A stretch of 64,000 nt of DNA from Carnobacterium_A sp049673005. GTDB taxonomy: Bacteria; Bacillota; Bacilli; Lactobacillales; Carnobacteriaceae. Below the pieces are notes generated by a model. The model did no database searches and had not been told where the DNA came from. It saw only the letters and a program-made list of their open reading frames with translations. The DNA lies in contig NZ_JBATXB010000123.1 of assembly GCF_049673005.1 (NCBI RefSeq), positions 1 through 64,000 of the forward strand, written 5' to 3'. The translations under genes were made by a program, and so were the position numbers. This document shows positions 34,983-43,313 of the stretch, in pieces (the stretch's first letter is position 1; each line of letters starts with the position of its first letter).

Positions 34983-36113
34983 TTATTTAACCATTTCACC
35001 AAAGCTGATTGTTTCTTCTAAAGTTAAATCATGACTGAAAAGAACCATATCTGCATCTTTTCCTATTTCAAGCGTTCCTTTTTGAGTTAGTCCAAATTCT
35101 TTTGCTTGGTTAACAGAACTCATTTTAACTGCATCCGCAATCCCACAACCTGTAAAGGCCATCATATTTTTAAATGCATCTTGGAACTCTAAAACACTCC
35201 CAGCTAGCGTTCCATCTTCTAGTCGTGCTTGTTTATCTTCGACAAAAACTTTTTGCCCGCCTAATTCACTTTCGCCATCTGGCATACCTTTCGCACGCAT
35301 AGAATCTGTAATTAACTCAATATGATCTGCACCAAGAATTTGATACGCGATATTAACCATATCTGGAGCAATGTGATAGCCGTCAACAATCATTTCAGAA
35401 TACAATTTTGCTAAAAAGGCATGACCTGTTACTCCAGGCTCACGGTGGTGTAATCCTCTTTGAGCATTGTACAAATGAGTAATATGTGAAGCTTTAGAAT
35501 CCATTAATTGAGCACGAGTTGCATTGCTGTGACCTACAGATAGAACAATATTATTATCCACACAATATTGTTCAAATGCTGTTGCATCACTTGTTTCTGG
35601 AGCATAGGTTACCAAACGAATTCTGCCGCCACTCAAATCATTCCATTTACGCATCATTTCTGCGTCTGGAATTTTTATGTGTTCTTCTGGTTGTGCACCT
35701 TTAAATACAACTGATACAAAAGGACCTTCTAAATGAATCCCTTGAATAACAGGATTTACTTCAGCAGCTTTTTTAATAGCCACCATTGTTTTTTCAATAT
35801 TTTCATAAGATTGTGTCATTGTTGTAGCAAAATAAGAGGTAATGCCTTCTTTTTGCATTTTATGAACCATTTGATTGATTTCTTCTGAATGGCCATCCAT
35901 GCTATCCCAACTGTATCCACCATGACTGTGCACATCAATGAAACCAGGAACAATTATTTTGCCTGAGACGTCGATGATTGTGTCTTCTTCTTTTTCTTCA
36001 AAGTCTTTCATTTCACCAATGGCTAAGATTGTCTTGCCATAGCGTATGAACCCAGATTCAATTTCTTCTTTACCGGTATAAATCGTTGCGTTTATCAATA
36101 CAGATGTTTTCAT
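34983..36113 (-). CDS. nagA: N-acetylglucosamine-6-phosphate deacetylase NagA
   Basis: Removes acetate from GlcNAc-6-P, feeding NagB. The 376-residue amidohydrolase shows the metal motif FIDVHSHGG (57-65), IHLEGPFVS near 123-131 with the metal-binding Glu, SVGHSNATRAQ with a metal His, HLYNAQRGLHHREPG, and the catalytic Asp in LITDSMRAKG. ATG at 36113 has AAAGGAGAG. First gene of the nag operon with a NagR operator in its promoter. Confidence 0.95.
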   Translation of the reverse strand: MKTSVLINATIYTGKEEIESGFIRYGKTILAIGEMKDFEEKEEDTIIDVSGKIIVPGFIDVHSHGGYSWDSMDGHSEEINQMVHKMQKEGITSYFATTMTQSYENIEKTMVAIKKAAEVNPVIQGIHLEGPFVSVVFKGAQPEEHIKIPDAEMMRKWNDLSGGRIRLVTYAPETSDATAFEQYCVDNNIVLSVGHSNATRAQLMDSKASHITHLYNAQRGLHHREPGVTGHAFLAKLYSEMIVDGYHIAPDMVNIAYQILGADHIELITDSMRAKGMPDGESELGGQKVFVEDKQARLEDGTLAGSVLEFQDAFKNMMAFTGCGIADAVKMSSVNQAKEFGLTQKGTLEIGKDADMVLFSHDLTLEETISFGEMVK

Positions 36114-36143
36114 TCAATTCTCTCCTTTGCTTATTCACTTCTC

Positions 36144-36171
36144 ATTATAAATGGTCTATACCATAAGTCAA
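36144..36171 (-). promoter_or_regulatory. nag operon promoter
   Basis: Minus strand TTGACT (36166-36171), 16-base spacer, TATAAT (36144-36149). It overlaps the stop codon of the upstream LTA-synthase-like gene (36168-36170). Confidence 0.8.
36151..36164. promoter_or_regulatory. NagR operator
   Basis: ATGGTCTATACCAT is a near-perfect palindrome with the TGGT-N4-ACCA arms of Bacillus NagR/DasR-type sites. It fills the spacer between -35 and -10, so bound repressor would block RNA polymerase. Confidence 0.8.
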
Positions 36172-38075
36172 TACTCTTTAGTTGGTTGAAAAAAATTTCC
36201 TTTTTGAGTTTGATTCGTACCCATTGTTATATCGTATTGAAGTAAATCGTACTCATCAAGAAGCTGCTGGGTTTCCGAAGAAAGTTCCTCACGTTCTAAC
36301 TTAGACACTTGCTCGCCTGATTCAATATACACCCCTTTTTCAAATGCAGGGAGACTGGCTTCAAGTGTCATTAAGAAAGCATAATAGGGTGAAACAGGAC
36401 TATTAGCTAAATCTAATACATGATTCATGAAATAAATTGGACTGATAGTTCCTAGTGATTCTTGTTTTTCTTGCTCTGTTGAGAACATTAATAATGGCGT
36501 TTGATGCATCGTTACTTCGCCATTTTTTTCTACAACTTCTTCACCATAAAATCCCGGGAGATGATCTCCCCAAAAAACAACTATACTCTCTTCTTCTTGA
36601 CTAGATAACTCTTTCAAAAAAACATCGAGGGATTCATCGCTGTAAGCTAACCCTTGGAAATAATTAGCTGCTTCATAATCATCAGCTGTTCCTTCAGCAG
36701 TATAACTTGTTCCTGGATAAAAATCGGTATAAGGCATATGATTTTGCATCGAAACTAAGTGAATAAAATCTGTCTGTTCTGTTTCTTCTAGCTGTTTTAG
36801 TATTTCCTGATAAGCTGAAGAATCAGAAATATAAGGATTATTTACCAAAGTATCCTTATACGTCATCGTTTTCTCATCTAAGAAGCGGTTAAAACCTAAT
36901 TCTTCATAAACTTGTTTTCGCTTATACATCGACGTATTATAAGGATGGATGGCTGTAGTAAAATATCCAGCTTCATTAAAATAAGAAACAGCAGAAGGAA
37001 AATGACTCATCAAAGAGGGAATTTGGGTGTAAGGAGTGCTTAGATTAGATGCAAAAGGTTCCATAGATAAACCCGTTAACGCTTCAAATTCAATATTTGC
37101 AGTTCCACCGCCATAGCCTTCTGATAATATTTCTCCACTTTTATGAGTATTCATTCTTTTCCTGAGGATTGGCATTGGGTCTTTCGAAACCTCTACTCCT
37201 TCTAATTTGGTTGGGTCTGAAAAACTTTCACTCATTATATAAATAACATTCGTATCTTGTATTGATTTTAAACGGTCTTTATTAATTTCTTCGGCTTTTT
37301 CTGTGTATTTCATTAGAAGTTGTTTCATTTTTTCTGTTGAATAATTTTCTGGTTTTTCCATTGGAGCAACATTTAGATTATATAAAAAACCTCCAACAAA
37401 ACCATTGTTGTAATAATTCATTTGTTGACTATACGGAATCCAGTAAGCATGATCATTATATGCCGCTTTAACTAAGTTTCCAGGGTTGTTAAAGGAATAA
37501 ATATAAACTAAAGATAAACTAGATAAAAAAAGTAAAGAGAATCTTAGTCCTCTACTTTCTTTTTTATTTTCTCCTTTGCGATTTCGTCTAATAAGCCAAA
37601 ACACAATTAAAGAGAGTAATACTAAGGTTCCCAGTAGAATAAAAAATACAGTTCCATTCATCATCTTCAAAAGAAAAGGTAAGTTTGTAATCATTGAAAA
37701 ATCAGATGGATACATCGGTTCTTCACGTAATAGCATCTTTTGCTGAGTGGAAATACCTAGTAGAATTGAACTAACTCCCATAAAAATTGCTCCAACGTAC
37801 CGGTTTCCGACTAATGAAGTTATCCAGATATAGAGTGTCAATAAGACTCCTGTCCCTAGAAGAAATAATTCTAGGTGCCATTCTGTCATGAATAACCAAG
37901 CTATTTCAAAACTAAATTGATTTTGAAAGACTTGCAATAAGAAATTACAGCTAATCGCTACTAACAGACCGCTGATCAATGTCAGAATGAATTCTTTTGA
38001 CACTTGTCTTACTGTGTAGGAATTTAATGAAGAACGTTTTGTTTTTCTCAGTTGCCAGCGAGAAGTTTTTCCCAT
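36168..38075 (-). CDS. LTA-synthase-like membrane sulfatase-fold transferase
   Basis: A 635-residue membrane protein with five N-terminal membrane segments (about 28-50, 66-88, 92-109, 141-163, 178-195) and an extracellular alkaline-phosphatase/sulfatase-fold domain, the layout of lipoteichoic acid synthase (glycerol-phosphate transferase using phosphatidylglycerol). Visible catalytic elements: metal ligand E283 in MSESFSDP, the nucleophile position T325 in YGGGTANIEFEALTG, and WGDHLPGFYG. It differs from plain LtaS motifs, so it may decorate another polymer. It lies 20 bases after a glycosyltransferase gene, probably one unit. Confidence 0.8.
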   Translation of the reverse strand: MGKTSRWQLRKTKRSSLNSYTVRQVSKEFILTLISGLLVAISCNFLLQVFQNQFSFEIAWLFMTEWHLELFLLGTGVLLTLYIWITSLVGNRYVGAIFMGVSSILLGISTQQKMLLREEPMYPSDFSMITNLPFLLKMMNGTVFFILLGTLVLLSLIVFWLIRRNRKGENKKESRGLRFSLLFLSSLSLVYIYSFNNPGNLVKAAYNDHAYWIPYSQQMNYYNNGFVGGFLYNLNVAPMEKPENYSTEKMKQLLMKYTEKAEEINKDRLKSIQDTNVIYIMSESFSDPTKLEGVEVSKDPMPILRKRMNTHKSGEILSEGYGGGTANIEFEALTGLSMEPFASNLSTPYTQIPSLMSHFPSAVSYFNEAGYFTTAIHPYNTSMYKRKQVYEELGFNRFLDEKTMTYKDTLVNNPYISDSSAYQEILKQLEETEQTDFIHLVSMQNHMPYTDFYPGTSYTAEGTADDYEAANYFQGLAYSDESLDVFLKELSSQEEESIVVFWGDHLPGFYGEEVVEKNGEVTMHQTPLLMFSTEQEKQESLGTISPIYFMNHVLDLANSPVSPYYAFLMTLEASLPAFEKGVYIESGEQVSKLEREELSSETQQLLDEYDLLQYDITMGTNQTQKGNFFQPTKEY

Positions 38076-38095
38076 TCCTTCTTAACCTCCTTTTT

Positions 38096-39061
38096 TTATA
38101 AACGTCTATCCTTGTCCTCATCCGTTCTATCGGTTTCTTTTAAGATATATAACGGTCTTTTCTTTGTTTCTAAATACGTTTTGCCCAAATACTTCCCTAC
38201 TATTCCTAAACAGAATAATTGAAGCCCTCCGATAGCTAAAAATATAGTTACTAGCGACGGCCATCCTGCTGTCGGATCTCCAAAAAGTAAAGCTCGGACA
38301 ACAATAAAAATTAAAAATATAATTGAGATGAAAAAAGAAAAAATCCCAATGAAAGAAGCAAATGTCAAAGGTAAATCAGAAAAATTAATTACTGCATCCA
38401 ATGAATAATTGACTAATCCCCAAAAGGACCAAGACGTTTCCCCTGCTACTCGTTCTTTATTCTTGTATGGAAGGTAATACGTATCGAAGCCAACCCAACT
38501 AAAGATTCCTTTTGAAAACCGATTAACTTCACTAACAGAAAGAACTGCTTCGACCATTCTTCTTGTCATTAATCGATAGTCTCTAGCTCCATCTATAAAT
38601 TCAGTTTCTGAAATTCGATTCATCCATTTGTAAAACTGTTTTGCAAAAAAAGAACGAACAGGTGGCTCACCATTACGGGTTACTCTTCTTGTACCGATAC
38701 AATCATAGTTTTGGTTTCTTATTAAAGACAACATTTCGGGCAACAATTCTGGCGGATCTTGTAAATCTGCATCCATCACTGCAACATAGTCTCCCGTTGC
38801 GTATTGTAAACCAGCATACAAAGCTGCTTCTTTTCCAAAATTCCTAGAAAATGATACATAATGAATTCGCTTTTCATCATTTTTAGCTAGTTTTTTTATC
38901 ACTGCTAATGTCTTATCCTTAGAACCATCATCTACAAAAATATATTCTATATCTGCTTGCTTAAGCTTTTTTCGAGTGTTCTCTAATTCTTCATAAAAAA
39001 GGGGTAGGGCCGCTTCTTCATTAAAACAAGGAACTACTATTGATATTCGCTCTATTTTCAC
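38096..39061 (-). CDS. Polyprenyl-phosphate glycosyltransferase, GT2 (CsbB/GtrB-like)
   Basis: A 321-residue family 2 glycosyltransferase with a cytosolic GT-A domain (SIVVPCFNEE 7-16, FVDDGSKD, VMDADLQDPPE) and two C-terminal membrane helices (about 233-260 and 270-292). Such enzymes load a sugar on undecaprenyl phosphate for later transfer to wall or lipoteichoic acid outside the cell. The start is GTG at 39061, with AGGGGGAA upstream. No GtrA flippase or YfhO-type transferase is adjacent; the neighbouring LTA-synthase-like enzyme is the likely functional partner. Confidence 0.85.
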   Translation of the reverse strand: MKIERISIVVPCFNEEAALPLFYEELENTRKKLKQADIEYIFVDDGSKDKTLAVIKKLAKNDEKRIHYVSFSRNFGKEAALYAGLQYATGDYVAVMDADLQDPPELLPEMLSLIRNQNYDCIGTRRVTRNGEPPVRSFFAKQFYKWMNRISETEFIDGARDYRLMTRRMVEAVLSVSEVNRFSKGIFSWVGFDTYYLPYKNKERVAGETSWSFWGLVNYSLDAVINFSDLPLTFASFIGIFSFFISIIFLIFIVVRALLFGDPTAGWPSLVTIFLAIGGLQLFCLGIVGKYLGKTYLETKKRPLYILKETDRTDEDKDRRL

Positions 39062-39098
39062 AACGTTCCCCCTATTCTATCCGAAAGAAAGATAGTCT

Positions 39099-39926
39099 TT
39101 ATTTCCAAAAATCATCAAATGGTGTAATCGGTAAATGGCGTTTGTGTTGTGTTTTAAGATACCAGTTTTCTATTTTTTTAGCAGTCTCAGCTTCAATCCT
39201 TTTTCCTTCAAGATAATCGTCAATGTCATCATACGTAACACCTAACGCTACTTCATCAGGCAAGCTTGGTTTATTTTCTTCTAAATCTGCCGTTGGAACT
39301 TTAAGATACAAATGCTCTGGTGCAGCTAATTCTTTCAGCATAGCTCTGCCTTGTCTTTTATTTAAGCGAACTAATGGGTTTATATCTGATCCGCCATCGC
39401 CAAATTTAGTGTAAAATCCTGTTACCGCTTCAGCTGCATGATCGGTTCCTATTACCGCGCCTTGGTACATCCCTGCAACAGCATATTGAGCAACCATCCG
39501 TTGTCGTGCTTTAATATTGCCTTTTACAAAATCACTTATCGAGATACTTGTGTCTTCTAATACTTGAACCATCGCATCTACGCTTGATTTTATATTAATC
39601 CTCACACTTTTATCGGCTCCAATAAAAGAGATCGCATCGATGGCATCTTGTTCATCTGCTTGTTCTCCATAAGGCAAGCGAATAGCTATAAACTCATAGG
39701 CCTTATCTCCCGTTTCTTCACGTAATTCCGTAATCGCCATCTGACTCAACTTCCCACCTAATGTTGAGTCTTGTCCACCACTAATTCCTAACACTATTGT
39801 CTTTAAGAAAGGATGCTTTAGCATGTAAGATTTTAAAAAATCAATGCTTCGTCTAATTTCAGCTAACTCATCAATCTCAGGAGAAACGTGTAGTTCTTTT
39901 ATGATTTTTTTTTGTAAATTAAGCAT
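39099..39926 (-). CDS. nadE: NH3-dependent NAD synthetase NadE
   Basis: Final step of NAD synthesis: amidation of nicotinate adenine dinucleotide with ammonia and ATP. The 275-residue protein has the PP-loop SGGQDS (49-54), the middle TDHAAEAVTGFYTKFGDGG segment and the C-terminal LPITPFDDFW; no glutaminase domain is present, so it uses free ammonia. It follows pncB but is separated by a terminator and has its own likely extended -10 (TGCTATACT near 39973). Confidence 0.95.
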   Translation of the reverse strand: MLNLQKKIIKELHVSPEIDELAEIRRSIDFLKSYMLKHPFLKTIVLGISGGQDSTLGGKLSQMAITELREETGDKAYEFIAIRLPYGEQADEQDAIDAISFIGADKSVRINIKSSVDAMVQVLEDTSISISDFVKGNIKARQRMVAQYAVAGMYQGAVIGTDHAAEAVTGFYTKFGDGGSDINPLVRLNKRQGRAMLKELAAPEHLYLKVPTADLEENKPSLPDEVALGVTYDDIDDYLEGKRIEAETAKKIENWYLKTQHKRHLPITPFDDFWK

Positions 39927-40005
39927 TCTTTTCCAGCCTCATTTCCTAGTCTTTTCTATTGTTTTAGTATAGCATAGTTCAATCTTCGTCTCTATTTTTT
40001 CAAAT

Positions 40006-40055
40006 AATAAAGAGATAAAACAGCCCTTAAAAAAAGTCTGTTTTATCTCTTTATT
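40006..40055 (-). terminator. Terminator of pncB
   Basis: Perfect 18-bp stem AATAAAGAGATAAAACAG and complement, 11-14-base loop, about 9 bases past the pncB stop. The T-tract on the minus strand is short. Confidence 0.8.
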
Positions 40056-40063
40056 GAACTCAT

Positions 40064-41521
40064 TTATTTCGCAATGTGTTTTTTTATCTCTTTAATTGAA
40101 TTCATCTTATGATCATAGGCTGTTTGCGATAAATCAACCGGATAGGGCTCTGGATTTAAATTGCGTTTATACTCTTCCCATAGAGAATTCAAACTCCCAA
40201 CGGCATACTCTTTTATCCTTCCAAGCATTGGAACAGGATAAACTAATTCACCCTTCACAAAAATATCTATTAATAAAGGGCGAGCAGTAAAATTAGTAAC
40301 GGTTTTATTAATATAGGTGTGAACGGGATGGAACATAAACAATTCCTTAGCTTGATCTGGCTTTTCATCCCAAAGAGTAATGTAATCTCCTTCAGATTTC
40401 CCATCATCGTTGCTCGTAATCCGCCACACTTGTTTTTTACCAGGAGTTGATACTTTTTCTACGTTACTTGACAGTTTCATTGTATCTACCATTTTCCCAC
40501 TCTCGTCTTCAATAGAAACCAATTTATAAACAGCGCCTAAAGCAGGCTGATCGTAAGCCGTAATCAGTTTAGTCCCTACTCCCCAAACATCAATCTTAGC
40601 GCCTTGCATTTTTAAATTCAAAATTGTTTTCTCATCTAAATCATTTGAAGCATAAATTTTTGCATTTGGAAAACCAGCTTCATCTAATTGTTGTCGAACT
40701 TTTTTTGAAATATAAGCCATATCTCCACTGTCTATACGAATTCCCAAAAAATTGATTTTATCTCCCATTTCTCTAGCTACTTTTATAGCATTAGGAACAC
40801 CAGATTTTAAGGTGTCGTAGGTATCAACTAAAAAGACACAATCTTTATGAGTCATTGCGTATGCTTTAAACGCTTCGTAATCATCTCGATAAACTTGAAT
40901 CAACGAGTGCGCATGAGTACCACTTGCCGGAATATCAAATATTTTAGCAGCCCGAACGTTACTTGTAGCATCGCAACCACCAATATAAGCAGCTCTAGTC
41001 CCCCAAATAGCCGCATCCATTTCTTGCGCTCTTCTTGAACCAAATTCTAATACTAGTTCATCTCCTACCACTGATTTAAGCTGTGAAGCTTTTGTTGCAA
41101 TGAGTGTTTGGTAGTTCACAACATTTAATATCGCTGTTTCTACAAATTGACAATCCAGTAAGGGACCTTCTACTTGAATAATAGGTTCATTAGCAAAAAC
41201 AACTTCTCCTTCAACCATCGAACGTATTGTTCCTCTGAACTTGAAGTTTGTTAAATACGTTAAGAAACCTTCAGGATAATGACCAACTTCTCTAAGATAG
41301 TGGATATCCGATTCTGAAAAAGTTAAGTTTTGGATATACGTTATTACCCGCTCTAGCCCTGCAAAAACGGCGTACCCACTTTCAAAAGGATTGCTCCTGA
41401 AGTAGCATTCAAATATCGCATTCTTATCTGCTTTTCCCTGTTCCCAATACGTCTGCATCATGTTGATTTGATATAAATCAGTGTGCAATGCTAAACTATC
41501 ATCTGGATAGACTTTGTTCAT
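40064..41521 (-). CDS. pncB: Nicotinate phosphoribosyltransferase PncB
   Basis: Salvages nicotinate to nicotinate mononucleotide using PRPP, the entry of the Preiss-Handler route to NAD. The 485-residue length is that of the Gram-positive type. Recognisable stretches are LHTDLYQINMMQTYW near 17-31, LEFGSRRAQEMDAA, GCDATSNV, GTHAHSL and FLGIRIDSGDM. With nadE downstream the pair supplies NAD from nicotinate. ATG at 41521 has GGGAGCG upstream. Confidence 0.94.
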   Translation of the reverse strand: MNKVYPDDSLALHTDLYQINMMQTYWEQGKADKNAIFECYFRSNPFESGYAVFAGLERVITYIQNLTFSESDIHYLREVGHYPEGFLTYLTNFKFRGTIRSMVEGEVVFANEPIIQVEGPLLDCQFVETAILNVVNYQTLIATKASQLKSVVGDELVLEFGSRRAQEMDAAIWGTRAAYIGGCDATSNVRAAKIFDIPASGTHAHSLIQVYRDDYEAFKAYAMTHKDCVFLVDTYDTLKSGVPNAIKVAREMGDKINFLGIRIDSGDMAYISKKVRQQLDEAGFPNAKIYASNDLDEKTILNLKMQGAKIDVWGVGTKLITAYDQPALGAVYKLVSIEDESGKMVDTMKLSSNVEKVSTPGKKQVWRITSNDDGKSEGDYITLWDEKPDQAKELFMFHPVHTYINKTVTNFTARPLLIDIFVKGELVYPVPMLGRIKEYAVGSLNSLWEEYKRNLNPEPYPVDLSQTAYDHKMNSIKEIKKHIAK

Positions 41522-41749
41522 TATATTCGCTCCCGACTAACTATTTTACGTTGCTTTTTCATTTATTATCATACCACAAATGTTGAAAAACAGGTTTCCA
41601 GATGCTACTTTCTAATCAAATTAAAGGAATGGTGAATACCTACAGAACTTTTTTTCTTTTAACGAGAAAACAGAAGCGTTTTCATTGATACTTAGTATCA
41701 TATCGCGTAAGTTTATTATAATGAGAATAAAAAAATCGGAGGAATAGAT

Positions 41750-42319
41750 ATGTTGAAAATTGGAATTATTACTGGAAGTACGCGCCAAAATCGTAAAAGT
41801 CTTAAACTAGCTAAAGAACTTAAAAAGTGGGCTGAAAAGCGCAAAGACGCTGAGTATGAACTAGTTGATCTTGCAGATTATAATCTCCCTATGTACAATG
41901 AACCCATTGCTGCACTTTACAGTCAAGACTATCAAACCCCCGAAGCCATTCCTTGGGCAGAAAAAATAAACTCACTTGATGGCTTTATATTTGTTGTTCC
42001 AGAATACAATCATGGTATTCCTTCAGTATTAAAAAATGCTATCGATTATCTTTGCCATGAATATAGGGACAAAGTTGCTGGATTTGTTACTTACGGTTCT
42101 CAAGGTGGCATTCGTGCTGGCGAAGTCTTACGTCTTATTCTAGGTAGCCTACACGTTGCGGTTATCAGCACAAGTTTATCGCTCTCCATCCTAACTGATT
42201 TCGATGCCGAGGAGAACTTCATACCGAAAGAGGTACACGAAAAGATTTTTAATAAATTAGTCAATCGTTTACTCGCATGGGGTGAACCATTAAAAACACT
42301 ACGTGAGAATGAATCCTGA
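41750..42319 (+). CDS. NADPH-dependent FMN reductase family protein
   Basis: A 189-residue flavodoxin-like reductase: phosphate-binding loop GSTRQNRKS (9-17), PEYNHGIPSVLKNAIDYL near 83-100 and YGSQGGIRAGEVLR near 115. Members reduce FMN, azo dyes or quinones with NAD(P)H. GGAGGAA precedes ATG. Monocistronic, ending in a strong terminator. Substrate is not predictable from sequence. Confidence 0.88.
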   Translation: MLKIGIITGSTRQNRKSLKLAKELKKWAEKRKDAEYELVDLADYNLPMYNEPIAALYSQDYQTPEAIPWAEKINSLDGFIFVVPEYNHGIPSVLKNAIDYLCHEYRDKVAGFVTYGSQGGIRAGEVLRLILGSLHVAVISTSLSLSILTDFDAEENFIPKEVHEKIFNKLVNRLLAWGEPLKTLRENES

Positions 42320-42331
42320 TTACAATAAGAT

Positions 42332-42362
42332 AAAAAGCACAGAAAAACTTTGTGCTTTTTTT
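42332..42362. terminator. Terminator after the FMN reductase gene
   Basis: AAAAAGCACA / TGTGCTTTTTTT hairpin with a 9-base loop, between convergent stops; it may serve the DoxX gene as well. Confidence 0.88.
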
Positions 42363-42368
42363 ATTTCT

Positions 42369-42728
42369 TTAAAAAACGAAGAGGTAACGCCAATTTAAAA
42401 TCAGAATAAGCAGACTCAGCCCCAATATAAAAACAGGAACAACTATTTCCCTAAAGGAATCTCCTACTTTTAACTGACTATAAATGGCACCCAACATTGT
42501 TAGCAAAATAAAACTTCCGCCCCATGCTGCCGCTACAGGATAAACAATGCCTGATAAAACTAATATACCTGAACCAATTTCAATTATTCCGGATACAGGT
42601 TTAAACCAGTTCGGAAATCCAAATCTTTCAAAATTCTTACTCGTTTTCTTAGGGTTACATTTAATTAAGCCGGCCCCTATAAACAATACACCTAAGACTA
42701 ATTGAATGACAAACGCAATATTATTCAT
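42369..42728 (-). CDS. DoxX-family membrane protein
   Basis: A 119-residue protein with four membrane segments, resembling DoxX/MauE-like small membrane proteins. The first helix ends in GAGLIKCNPKK, a typical DoxX position. Some family members work with thiol or redox enzymes; here it is convergent with an FMN reductase, but no link is shown. Its leader contains a 20-bp perfect inverted repeat. Confidence 0.75.
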   Translation of the reverse strand: MNNIAFVIQLVLGVLFIGAGLIKCNPKKTSKNFERFGFPNWFKPVSGIIEIGSGILVLSGIVYPVAAAWGGSFILLTMLGAIYSQLKVGDSFREIVVPVFILGLSLLILILNWRYLFVF

Positions 42729-42746
42729 TTCATCTTCTCCTAACTC

Positions 42747-42792
42747 TTGCTTCTACCTATATAAGTGAGTAAACTTATATAGGTAGAAGCAA
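42747..42792. repeat. 20-bp perfect inverted repeat between doxX and the lipoprotein gene
   Basis: Arms 42747-42766 and 42773-42792 are exact complements with a 6-base loop. It lies 18 bases before the DoxX ATG and about 70 before the lipoprotein ATG. Both arms contain TATATAAG/CTTATATA, possible -10 sequences. No T-tract follows on either strand, so it is more likely an operator or leader hairpin than a terminator. Confidence 0.7.
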
Positions 42793-42860
42793 TCATTTCT
42801 CCATAAGAAGAAGTATAAAAGGAACGTTCCTAAAATTAAACAAAAAAGGACTGGTAAAAT

Positions 42861-43285
42861 ATGAAAAAATTGATATTAGTTGCAACACTTTCTCTTTTTG
42901 GCCTAATTATGGTTGGTTGCAGTCAATCATCGAGTACTCAAGGAGGATCTTCTTCTCAAGATACTAGCTCGAGTGAACAAAAAAAGAAAAAGTCGAATAT
43001 AGCGGAATGGTAAAAGAAGACGGCTCAAAAGAAGAACAACACCTTCTTTTAAATAGCCTTACCCAAGCACAAGAGAATGAATCTATCGCTTCTTTTGATG
43101 AAGTCATTTTATTGACAGAAGGTGTTTCTATTCTTGATAAAAAAACCCAAGAAGAGCGTAGTATCGAAGATATAAAAGCTGGTAGTACTATTACCGTTTT
43201 CTTAGTACCTGAACCCATTACGACTCGTTCATTGCCGCCACAAATTCCTGGAAATAGTATTGTAAACATTTTGATTAATGAATGA
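42861..43285 (+). pseudogene. Small lipoprotein gene split by a -1 frame change
   Basis: From ATG 42861 (AAAGGA ribosome site) the first frame encodes a signal peptide with lipobox VGC (C20), a Ser/Gln-rich spacer and a Lys run, then stops at 43011 after 50 residues. The -1 frame carries the rest, from VEYSGMVKEDGSKEE (about 42992) to 43285, a beta-rich domain recalling DUF3221-type lipoproteins (ILLTEGVSILDK, AGSTITVFL, RSLPPQIPGNSIVNILI). The two parts join cleanly through a -1 slip at 42980-42986. Either a single indel has broken the gene, or a fraction of ribosomes shift. The domain itself could be started at ATG 43007 but would then lack a signal peptide. Confidence 0.6.
42980..42986 (+). 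other. A_AAA_AAG slippery heptamer in the lipoprotein frame
   Basis: The zero-frame codons CAA AAA AAG create A_AAA_AAG, the strongest bacterial -1 slip heptamer (as in E. coli dnaX). A -1 slip yields ...Gln-Lys-Lys-Glu-Lys-Val-Glu-Tyr, entering exactly the downstream frame. There is no nearby stimulatory stem or correctly spaced internal Shine-Dalgarno, so programmed shifting is unproven. Confidence 0.45.
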
Positions 43286-43313
43286 TGCTAAATAAGAAAG
43301 CGTTGTTTCATAC

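Noticed and set aside
42964..43269. Minus-strand 101-codon frame opposite the lipoprotein
   Set aside because: Shadow of the plus-strand coding sequence: no ribosome site and Ser/Phe-rich low-quality composition.
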